A stretch of 64,000 nt of DNA from Roridomyces roridus. Lineage: Eukaryota; Basidiomycota; Agaricomycetes; Agaricales; Mycenaceae. Shown here piece after piece: positions 54,382-64,000 of this stretch. The DNA is taken from positions 248,001 through 312,000 of the forward strand of contig JARKIF010000038.1 in NCBI GenBank assembly GCA_029378245.1, read 5' to 3'. Each line of letters starts with the position of its first letter. Position 1 is the stretch's first letter. The position numbers were made by a program, and so were the translations under genes. The notes under the pieces were generated by a model, which was given only the letters and a program-made list of their open reading frames with translations, was not told the DNA's origin and ran no database searches.

Positions 54382-57300
54382 ATGCCGCCCAAATCGTCGT
54401 CAGCATCGGCAGGCACGCGCAAGAAGCACGCCAGGAAAGCCGCTGGCCCCGTCGATATCCCTCCTCCCGCCCCTCGGGAAAAGAAGGGTAAGAAACCACA
54501 TCGTTCCGATCCGCCGCGACCAAAGGTGTACATCCCGCCATCCAAACCGACGCCCGTAACGCGCGATCCACTCGATGAGAACGGCCTCGCGCATCGGTTG
54601 CCACCAGATTTGCTCGTTGTGCTCCGGGGGCTTGGGAAGAAGGCGGCTGTGACCAAGGTTCGGGCATTGGAGGAGCTGCTCAGCGGATGGGTGATGAAGC
54701 GAGACGAGGACGACATGTACGTGCTCCAAGAGATGCTGCCGGTGTGGATGCACCATGTAGCTGCACACTTACTCCACCTGGACCGCCGGATTCGAGCCTT
54801 GACCGCCTCGGTACATGCTGCCCTCCTTCGTATCCCACTTCTCCGCCCAACACTCGTGGAGGAGGCGGAATCTGACGCAGCAGGTGCCTGGGCACTCGCA
54901 GCACATGACCCCGACCGTGCAGTCGCCACCGTCGCATCAGCATCTCGTGTACCCACAACGCCCACCGTTCTCACCGCGTTTCTTGAACGTGCGCTGCTCG
55001 ACCCAGATGGCCTTTACACGACTCTCAATCCGCCTGCACCTGTCGCCCTACCACCGCCAAACAAAGGAGGCCGAGGTGGTGCTGCACGCCCGACGGGTCG
55101 CGTGGAGCCAGAGCCCGTTGTTCGGCGTACGGACGAGCTGGAGGAGAGCGAGTCCGATCGACGTGCACGTTTTCGAATAGCGGCATTTGGCGCGCTCAGG
55201 CATATGCTAGGTGTGTCTGTCCTCCATTCCTCGTGTTAACCAAAACTCAATAAAACAGAAACCATGGACGCAGAGACGCCCCTGCCTGCTTTTCTCTCCG
55301 TCCCTCGGCTTTGGAGTGCACTAAACAACACCCAAGACGACGCAGATCCCGAGGAACCTATCGGCTACGCCCAACCTGCCCTCCGCCGCGCTGCATGGGC
55401 GGTCATACCCGCGCTTCTTCAGCGAATTTCCTCTTTACTGCAAGATGAAGGTATCAACGAACTGCGAGACACGCTGGCGCGCGCCGTACTGCAGGCTGCA
55501 TGGGTAGAACAGGATGGTGGTGTGCAGGGTGCCATGTGGGGCGGCGTTTTGGGTGTTTTGCGGAGTGCGTTTTCCTGGCTTGTTCCTCGAGATCCAGAAC
55601 TAACTAGCTATAGACAACCCGGGCGCATGGCACCTCACACCCTCCGCCTACCCATCCTTCCTTACCAACTTTCTCGCAAAGGCGTGCGGCGGCGCCCCTG
55701 TTAGCGCTTACCCGAGCGTTGTGCTCGTCGTGGCTAGTTTGCCTGACGAAGTGAGTACATACAACATGATTCATGAATATTGTATATTTACGACACCATG
55801 CAGCTAATCGTCCCAACGGATACGCTCTTTGATGCTTTTTGGGCTGCGTTGGGTGGGCCTCCGTCCACTCCATCTACTTCCTCGGCAGCGCCTGCGCTCA
55901 CTACGGCGCTTCCTGGTGCTCGTGCGCGTGCCGGAGCAGCGTTTGTTAGTGCGTTATTGGAGTGTGCTGTTTTTGTCGTGCGGAGGGGAAGGGGTCGGGC
56001 TGGTGTTGCGAGTGTGGGTGAAGAGGGTGATGCAGAAGAGGAGGAAGCAAGGCGCTTGCTCGCCGAGCAGACGCAGGGCACGAGGGGTTCCGAGTTGGTT
56101 GCGAGGGAAGTGGGCCGGGTGTGGGCTGCGCTTTCGTCTGCTTCTCCAGAGGCGATGGAGCAGGAGACGGAAAGACGGCGGCTTTTGCATGTCGATACCA
56201 AGCGTGCTGGGGTTCTTTTGAGGCAGGCGTTGGAGGGTGCAGCTGCTGTGGGTAGTGGTGAGTGTTTTTCCCCCTCTTCTCGTCTCAACAAACAAACTAA
56301 CGATCTGCAGATCTACTTGATGCGGGACTGGACGCTCTCGGAAGGTGCATCAAGGCTGGATGGGCTGCTAGCGGGGATGGGCCGCTCGTTTGTGCTGTTT
56401 TGGCCGAGTTGGTCGGCGAAGACCGGGAAGAGGCCAACGACGACGAATCAGCTGCCGATGGAAAGCTCTCACCAGCCGTCGCCGCCACCCGCATCCATGC
56501 CTTTGGCCGCGCACTCACAACCGACATTCTTTCTGCCGCACTCGCCACAGAAGAGATCAGCACCGCCTTCCTCGTCTGCGCACTCTCCACTTTTGGAGCT
56601 CGGACATGGACGTTTGGAGACGGGGCTGTAGCGGAGCGGGCAGATGCGATGTTTGCCAATGGCGCATATGCGTTGCTCCGAACCGCTCCGGGGTTACTGT
56701 TTGCGTATTTGCGACACCGGGCGCTGCGTAGGGAGGAGTTGTATCAAGCCCTTCTACGGGAGGTTGCTAAACACCCAGAGGCGGCGGGGGATGCGCTGGC
56801 GATCTTGGTTTCACCTGAGGCTGGCGTGGCGCTGGAAGGGCTGAAAGCGACTGATGGGTTGCTTGATTCACTATTTGTGGATGATGGTTCTGGGGCGCAG
56901 ATTCAGCTACCTCCCAAGGTGTTGGCGCAGGTGTTGCAACAGGGCGAGCGGTTCTTGACGCCAGCGGCCGGACGGGCGGTCCGGGCGAGGGTTGTTGCCG
57001 CGTTTGTTGGGCGTCTTGAGGTGGCCCTTGCGAATGGCGAGCAACGAGTGCCTTTGGGAGAGTTTGAGGCTGATTTGACGTTACTCGGGGAGGTGCTGGC
57101 GGTGCGTCCGGATGCGCTTTCCGGTTTGGAACTTGGAGGAGGGGAGGCGGTGTTTGCCCCGGCGGTCTATATCTTTGGGTATGTCTTGCCACGCGCGTAC
57201 CCGGAAGAAGAGCGGGATGTGGAGGCGCTTGCAAAGGCGCGAAGTTTGTGGACGAGCTGGTGTGAAGTAGGCGATCAGGGATCACGGGCAGAGGTTAGGA

Positions 57301-60300
57301 AGGAGGTTATACGGCGTCTGGGTGTCATGGTTTGCAGTACGGATGTGGCTGTTACGTGCGTGGTTTTTCCGATCTTTTTTACCTTGTTTATTCACTTGAC
57401 CATCTCCCAGTCCGGAAGACATCTTGGAAGCCCTTGGAGAGAATACGTTTGGTGCTCCGATCGACGTCGTGACTGCCGTATTCCCATCCCGTTCAGATCT
57501 CGACGCCATGCTCGATGTGCTATCGAGCGATCCGCCCGCTGCGAGTCTCGCAGTCCTTCACCCGCACCTTCCTCCCTCTTCTGCCATCCGCAAAACTAGA
57601 CCGGCTTTGTCACACGACACCCGCGGATATTCTTCATATGCACGCACTGTAATTGCGTTGCTCCAGGCGCTCGCTGCAGACCGCCGCATTGCCAAGGAAA
57701 ACGTATGGGCGTTGCGCCACGTTCTCGCTCTGGCGATCTATGCCGAGGACCATCTTGCTGTACCCGCTGCACCGAGTGCCGTCTTTGACGCTACTTTGCC
57801 CACTTTGGACCGTACGGCTCTCGCGGACTTGGTAGTTCGCGCGCAACAGCTCGCAGCGTATCTACTGACCACCGTGGGCGAGGATGGATGGCGCGCTCGG
57901 GTCTTGGCTGCTGTCACAAATGACAAGCCGCTCATTGGTGGCGGCGCACTGCCCGAGCTATTAGTCGGCTTGATTGGTTATGCGCGCAAGACGGATGGAA
58001 TTCGGGATTGTCGTTCGCTGGAGAGGGTGCTGCGGCATGTGCTGCAGGATGCGGATAAGGCCGAGGCGGATCTTTGGATGGTCTTTGCCCGCAAGATTGA
58101 GAAGACTGGTAAGTATGAGTTTTTTGTGTGGTGAATTTGGCTCTCTAACTGCGTACTAGCTCCTGAAACGTGCATCGCCATTGTTTCAACCGTTAGCAAC
58201 TCTACGTTGGAACCGCCACGGCTGGAACGATATCGGAACGAGCTTGCGGCGGATCTCTTGGGCATCCCGGGAAGCAAGGCGAATACACAAGGCTTGCTGA
58301 CGCTGCGGAAGCTTGCGGCCAGTGCACCCGATGTGGATTCAGATGTCGTATTTCTCCCTCAGCAGCGGTCTGTCAATATTTTCAAGGCGTGCCAGCAATG
58401 GATCGCTTCGGATGAAGATATTGAGGAGGAGCTGGAGAGCGCGATGACGCTGGTGTTCTTGTCTCTCGCACCGTTGCTTCAGAACGTTGTCGGAACGCAC
58501 TGGGATCTCATCTTTGATGTTTTGGAGAGTAATCTTGAGGTCTGATCGTTTTTTATGTGTGGTCAGCGTGGTCTAACTATCCTCCCAGAACGCCTCTCTC
58601 ACGGACGAAGAGACTCTGGTCTCGCTGGCTCGAACGCTGCGACTGATCATTCTCATTCAGGATCTTACTCTCACCAACAAGACGCTTCGTGCTAGTTGGC
58701 AAGAGAGGCAGATGCCAATCTTGACGCTGGTCCGAGACCTCGCTGCTGGTCAGCCAGGTAGGATGCAGTTCGGCTCTGTAGATGACTTGGCAAGTTCTGC
58801 CCCTCTATCTCTATGCCGCGAGCGCGTCTTGTTCATTGTGCAAGACCTGCCTGCGTCCTTGATTACCGAAGAGACTTTGCCTCAAGTGAGCATTCCGAGG
58901 TCGATATCTCCAAACTATCTGACGGATCGTCTTTCTAGATGTGCCACCTGCTGACCGACCCGTCCATTGAGGTGCAGAGGATGACTTATCAGCTTCTTGG
59001 CGTCGCCGCCCGCAAGCGCACGGAGCATTTTGTTATCGAAGCTGGCGTGGATGTTGATGCTGTTTTGAAGGCGGAACTTCCACTCGAGCTGCTCGACATC
59101 TTGCAGACGAGCCTCAATTCTCATCAAGGCGATCTATTGGAGCTTGACGAGTCGGTGTGTACGGTTTTGGAGGGACTTGTGTGGGAATGCTCATACGTGG
59201 ACAGACTGTCTTTGGGTATCTGCTCGGCTGGATGGTGGTCTTTGACCTCTTCACCGATGCTGTAAGCTTTCCGTCTTCACCGTGTTTCCTTCTCTGATTC
59301 CATCACAAGTCCCTGAAAGTCCGCTTGAGCTATATCGACCAATTGCGCAGCCTTGACATCATCGGGTCGTCCTTTATACCAAACCTTCTCAATCTACTTG
59401 GAGTCGACCAAGGCATCGGGAAGGCCTTCAAACTAGATCCATGGTCCGTGGATGAGTACTTTGTGCAGTGTACGTCCTTGTTGGTCCGTTGTTAGGTCTT
59501 GCTTGACACGCTTTGTAGCTTATGAATCCGGCAGCCCGTGGAGCTTCCAGGTCTTCGCCGCCCATTTGTATTATCGGGCGCTTCTCACTGTTCCGTCTCT
59601 CATCTACAACTGGGTCCTCGATTGCAAGGATCGGCAATTATCCTCCAGCATAGCGACATACACATCTCTGCACTTTTCACCCGTGATCATACGTTCAGAG
59701 TTGACGCACGTCAAGAGTCCTCAGGTCACGGCGGACCTGGTAGATGAGAACTTGACTATCAAGGTCGCTGCCGCCGTGAACGAGGTTGTGGCCTCGTATC
59801 TTGTCGACGAGCATCAGCTTGAGATCAAGCTCAAGATCCCCTCGGATTGGCCCTTGCATAAGATCGAGGTCAAGGATGTGCAGAAGGTTGGTGTGGAGGA
59901 GAGGCGGTGGAGGGCATGGATACTTGCGGTGCAGCAGATACTGTGGTCTCAGGTGCGTTTTGCTGCCTTGTGGCGATGAGATGCGCTTACTCATCTTGCA
60001 GAATGGGAGGATCGTGGATGGCATTGGTCTCTTCAAGAAGAACGTTACGTTGCACTTTGAGGGCCAGGTGGAATGTGCCATTTGCTACTCGTCAGTCTCT
60101 GGCACTTCTTTCCCTCTTACAGGCTTTGACCTTTTCCGGTGTACAGAATCATCAGCGTGATGGACGGCTCTCTTCCGAGCAAGCCTTGTAAAACGTGTAA
60201 GAATCGATTCCATTCGGGCTGTCTTTACAAGGTATGTATCTCTATTCGTTGGGTGTCGACGTGCTGGCACTGACTCCGATTTCTTTGCAGTGGTTTAGCA

Positions 60301-60347
60301 CGAGCCATTCGTCCAGCTGTCCATTGTGCCGATCGGACATTATATAG
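54382..60347 (+). CDS. LTN1: listerin, RING E3 ubiquitin ligase of ribosome-associated quality control
   Basis: Ubiquitinates nascent chains stalled on 60S subunits (known for the family). About 1700 residues, roughly fifteen short introns, all joins in frame. N-terminus is basic (GTRKKHARKAAG), followed by the conserved listerin N-domain start: LPPDLLVVLRGLGKKAAVTK, VRALEELLSGW, LPVWMHHVAAHLLHLDRRIR. A long HEAT/ARM-like helical middle follows. Near the C-terminus come SFQVFAAHLYYRALLTVPSL, RQLSSSIATYTSLHFSPVII, the RWD-like WPLHKIEVKDVQKVGVEERR, and WILAVQQILWSQ-NGRIVDGI. The RING-CH finger closes it: VECAICYS, CKTCKNRFHSGCLYK, SSSCPLCRSDII. The C4HC3 set is complete. GC-rich coding bias contrasts with the repeats upstream. 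A conserved single-copy housekeeping gene, so it marks the edge of the unstable region. Confidence 0.94.
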
Positions 60348-60731
60348 AGTATTTTAGAGAGAGAGAAATCAATGTATAGTGTGTACTATCACCGATTGGC
60401 GTTGGGGAGTTCAGTGGGGTCTCGTCGAATTGCCTGATTGGGCCGTGGGCGTTGTTTGTTTGTACTCATGTCAATCGCTGATCACTTTTGCTTTCGCACT
60501 ACGAGGACGCCAGGCAACATCCCGCTCAAGTCAAGGCTCTTCCAATCCAAAAACCCAATAGAGTCTCTGTAAACTCTTCTCAGGCCCATCTCCCCCAACT
60601 TCGAAGTGCCAACCTGCAACTCCGAACTGCCTTTCATTTTGCGTTGCTGCCAGTCTGCCCAGCCAAGATCCTCTCCTGCCTGATCTGATCATAACCAGAA
60701 ACCTCTCTCCTCCTTCCGGACCCCCAATCTC
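60348..60731. other. intergenic between listerin and the P-loop gene
   Basis: About 380 bp, no gene seen. Both promoter and terminator signals are presumably here but none is distinct. Confidence 0.5.
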
Positions 60732-63358
60732 ATGAGCGCGCACAACCTGAACATCGACGATGTGGAAGAGGTGGGGTACCTCCTCTACTCCCTAATCAAG
60801 ACCTGGGCGCCCCACAATCGACACTTCAAGCTTCAATCCGAAATATCTCAAAATTGCTCAGTGCACCGCACTCCTGCGAGCAGAGCCCGACTTTTACGCT
60901 GTGCTCAGAAACGCTTCAATAACAAACAACTACCGACTTGTTCACGGCTCCCGTACTTGACCCTCTTCCTCCTCCAGGGAACCGTTCTGACACGGCCATT
61001 AGCTTTGCTTCGACGAGGATCCGTGAAGGAAACCAGCGATTTTTTGGTCCAGCTACGCCCAGCCATCATGGATTGCCTCGAAAGAGACCCCATTTTTCCC
61101 CTGTGGAATCCGGAGCTCGATGACGAAGAATTTCGTTCTCATCTCACGGACTTTCGTCTCTTCGACCCCAAGGAACCCTCCTTGCTCCTGGAACGACTCG
61201 GTACCTTCCAGAGCGACCCAAATCTGTGCAGTCCATTTTCACGCGGGGCAAAGATACGTCAGTGGAGTTCATTTACCACCGATCCATGTCTGAACCCTCT
61301 CAGATTCCTCGTAAACTGCTCCGGATCCGGCAAGACTCGCCTTGCATTCGAGGGTCGCTGTCGCGAATGGGGCTTCTATTTCTCTGCTGGGAATGATACA
61401 GATTTGACTGCACTGGATCTATTCGACGCCATCGAGAATCGCATCCAGCACCATTCTGCCTTCGACAAATACCTTCCACCCGGTGACCCAAGGACTCGAC
61501 AGACTTTGCAGAAAAGCTGAAGTCCAATCAAAGGGTATCAGCTGATCATTTCAATGTCGTACTATTGGCGCGCCTTCTGGTATTTCAGATGTATGCCGAG
61601 GTTATTCACGAAATTGGTCCGACGCCAGAACACAAATACAAATGGCTACTTCTACAACTTCGTCCGAGGATCATACCAGGGCTAGGGGATATGATGGTGC
61701 AGCTAACAGATATTTTGCGGCAGGATTGTTACGACTCTTACTTGAGAGTCGATATCGCGGAAGCCATGGGACGCATCCGCGACATCTTTGGCCCATCTCT
61801 TTTACGTCGTGGATGAGGCGCAGATCCCTGTCAACAAATTTCCGTACGCATTTCCTACGGAAGGGTCGCATCATGTGGACAATTTTCACGTCTCCATGGT
61901 CGTGTCTGGAATTCGGATTCCGAAAGCCATCTTCGACGGCGAGGAACACTCGAGTCCTCGGCACCGCTGGTCTTGAAACACCGGGTCATTTGACACAGAC
62001 TCGCAACGTCACTACCTGGAACATTTCCTGCCTCCCTCATCGCCGATTCTCAGACGGGAGACGTATTATTGTCTCGAGCACGGGGCTGGTTGCGCGGAAG
62101 GTACGTATTCTTCAATCATGTGGGGTGTGGTTAACAGATGATCCAAACACATCGATTCACGGCGTCCTTTCTGACCATGCTCCTTGTGAACGGGTTCTTG
62201 CCTGCCAATGCAATTCTCGATGATTTCTTTGATAATTTTGCTCTGTTTCCGCCCGCCGACAGCGACAGCGAGTTGCCAGAGCTCGAAACCATTTTGAAGG
62301 AGAAATCACTGCGAAGATTTGGACTGTTGAGATTTTCTCGCATGGGCGAAAGTGCGTCCTCGAATTATTACGAACTCACTTGCTTATCAAGTCACTCAGA
62401 ACCCTTCATCAAGGACACCATTCATCGAATCTTGCTTCATTATTTGGTCACCAGGAATCACCCCAAACCGCTGTCAAGGAATCTGTGATCAGAGCGACTC
62501 TTTCGAGTCTTGAGGACGATAAGTTATTCGCTGACGGGGTCAGTCTTGAAGCGTCTTTCTTCAAATTGCCGCTGACGAACCTCGTAGGATGACCAGGACC
62601 TGTGTCACCAGGCCAGAGCCGCACTCAAGAGCCTGCCCAACCTATCTTCTAAACTCGGTTCCTTCGGCACCCTCAGAGTCGTCGCGTCTTTCCCCGCTCA
62701 GACGCGTATAGGCCGACTACCGTCCAGCTCCACTCGCTATGCCGCAAATATGAACATGGGGTTGTTCCAAGAAATGCACGAGGGACTCAACACCTGGGAT
62801 ATGGTGAGAAACTTGTCATTCAGAATCGCTGGCATTCAGCGCAAGCCGGATTATGTCACTATCGACGAGGACAGCCCCGTCCCGGTGCAGAAAATTCGAA
62901 GTTCTCGCGCAGAAGTTGAACACTCACCGGTGCGGCGTTCGCCGAGGAAACGAAAGGCGGAGGACGTCGCCGACGACGACAACGAGGCGGATGGAACCGA
63001 TACCCGCAGTCCGAAGAAGGCGAAGGTTCGAAATCTGAACCTCGCCCACCACCGGTACGGCAGTCGAAGAGGAAGCGTGAGACGGAGGAGGAAGAGGCTT
63101 CGGACACCAGTGCTGCGGTGGCTGGCGACGATGCTCGTCCGAAGAAGAAAGGGCGTTCTCAGCCTGAGCAGTCAGTGGTGCGGCAGTCACCCAAGAAAAA
63201 ACCAAGGCTTGATTTATTCACTAGACCCTGTGCTTCAGCGGTCTTTGTATACCATTTATTTATGTTGGAATCTTACTTGTAGTGCAGATGAACTCCCATT
63301 TGAGACCTTCTCTGACTCGGATGAGTCACGGTCGAATCGGGCTTCGAATGCATATTGA
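60732..63358 (+). pseudogene. P-loop ATPase gene (Agaricomycete family), probably decayed
   Basis: The first long frame gives NIDDVEEVGYLLYSLIKTWA, then LVNCSGSGKTRLAFEGRCRE with a Walker A (GxxGxGKT-like, CSGSGKT) and WGFYFSAGNDTDL. A later frame has HLFYVVDEAQIPV, a Walker B. YDSYLRVDIAEAMGRIRDIF lies just before but in another frame; the shift at about 61780 has no intron to explain it. Further shifts occur near 61960 and 63025. The C-terminal part holds GLFQEMHEGLNTWDMVRNLS, IQRKPDYVTID and three basic repeats (VRRSPRKRK, VRQSKRKRE, VRQSPKKKP) separated by acidic linkers. This layout recalls fungal P-loop proteins related to Crinkler/RHS-type ATPases, by memory only. A heavily spliced intact gene is the alternative. 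Confidence 0.5.
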
Positions 63359-64000
63359 AATATTCAGCTACTCAGGCCTAGTTGTGCACCCACGCGGATA
63401 TGTACATGTAGTACCGGCGCGGAAAAGTGGTTTCACAGATGAGCAAGAGGGTATCCAGAGGGAGTTCAACGCCACAAGCTAAGCCGGGCAAGGTCTTAGG
63501 TCGTCCAAGTCATCAGAGAGTGTCCTCGTCTCCGTGGGACCAGCGGGTCCATGGCTACCTCGGCGGGTGTCAACGTAGCAATTATAGGCTGTATCATTGC
63601 CGTTCGCCGTAGCCTCGTACCTGGTACAGTCCTACAGCTCGCCCTACGAGGTACGAGCGGCAACTGAGAAGCGGCTGTCTGCGTCTGTCAAGAGATACTA
63701 ACCTCGGCCGAGACTGAATCGCCCGCATTTCCAAATCCGAAATCGTCCGCCTTCTATAAGTGAGTTGTTGTCGAGCGACGTAGGTTTGCGCGCGAGATGA
63801 CCGTTATAAACAGAGCAGTGATGTGGCCTATGTAACTGACAGACACGCCTTTTTCTAAGTTTTCTTGCCCGCTACACGTCGTTGCGATTGGAACATTGGA
63901 AATACTACTCGGGAATAAACTACTTGATTACTTGAACTGGCTCGCGCCCATCTGGTCCGCTGCGTCCCATATCCTCTCAAAGCTCAACACCTGCCTCGCA
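63359..64000. other. end of window, no supported gene
   Basis: Only short frames. CCTCGTACC (63612-63620) and GGTACGAG (63650-63657) can pair as a weak hairpin. A gene may begin beyond the window edge. Confidence 0.45.

Noticed and set aside
54308..56659. Several minus-strand frames of 90-210 residues opposite listerin
   Set aside because: The GC-rich coding bias of listerin leaves long antisense frames free of stops. The sense strand has conserved motifs.
1..64000. CRISPR array, bacterial operon or viral structural genes
   Set aside because: No regularly spaced short identical repeats, no cas-like genes, no capsid or polymerase motifs. All clear genes are intron-containing fungal genes.

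Overview
This is nuclear DNA from a filamentous basidiomycete, most likely an Agaricomycete (mushroom-forming fungus). Genes are cut by many short introns of about 45-65 nt, mostly GT-AG with a few GC-AG. tRNA genes carry 13-19 nt introns. Families typical of Agaricomycetes occur: F-box, a 7TM family, an MLKL_NTD-like adaptor, MYND, and A-T-R adenylate-forming reductases. The code is standard and there are no bacterial-type operons. Protein names come from recognised motifs; exon joins were worked out by hand and are approximate unless given.

Left part (1-28 kb). An F-box protein (-) and a short-chain dehydrogenase (+) are followed by a degenerate tandem array (2.64-3.85 kb) and two class II elements with long terminal inverted repeats and clear target-site duplications (4.1-5.4 kb and 6.1-9.0 kb). 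Next come tRNA-Val(CAC), a Zn2Cys6 transcription factor convergent with an epoxide hydrolase (13 bp between stop codons), a relic of an A-T-R reductase, an uncertain membrane-protein/acidic-tail locus, pyroglutamyl peptidase I, a von Willebrand A protein, a 7TM protein and two tandem double-GFA-domain genes. The first GFA gene is split by 1.4 kb of inserted DNA that itself contains a MITE.

Middle part (28-54 kb). This is a duplicated metabolic locus. Copy 1 holds a transaldolase-family gene (-), a decayed SDR, tRNA-Ser(GCT), an aldo-keto reductase, an intact adenylation-thiolation-reductase (A-T-R, NRPS-like) gene and a truncated copy of an unrecognised gene. Copy 2 holds a second transaldolase in opposite orientation, a second A-T-R gene with a likely one-base frameshift, a MYND gene (also apparently frameshifted) and the full unrecognised gene. 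The last exons of that gene are repeated two more times downstream. A second copy of the 8-bp-TSD transposon (40.0-41.5 kb) and an MLKL_NTD-like gene lie between the copies. The two transaldolase segments form a roughly 2-kb inverted duplication spaced about 13 kb apart.

Right part (54-64 kb). A complete listerin (RING E3 ligase of ribosome quality control) is followed by a probably decayed P-loop ATPase gene with repeated lysine/arginine-rich motifs at its C-terminus.

Functionally, the A-T-R reductase, aldo-keto reductase, SDR, epoxide hydrolase and Zn2Cys6 regulator resemble a loose secondary-metabolism neighbourhood. Co-function is inference. The most notable feature is active duplication and decay: at least six gene families here have an intact copy and a broken or partial one.
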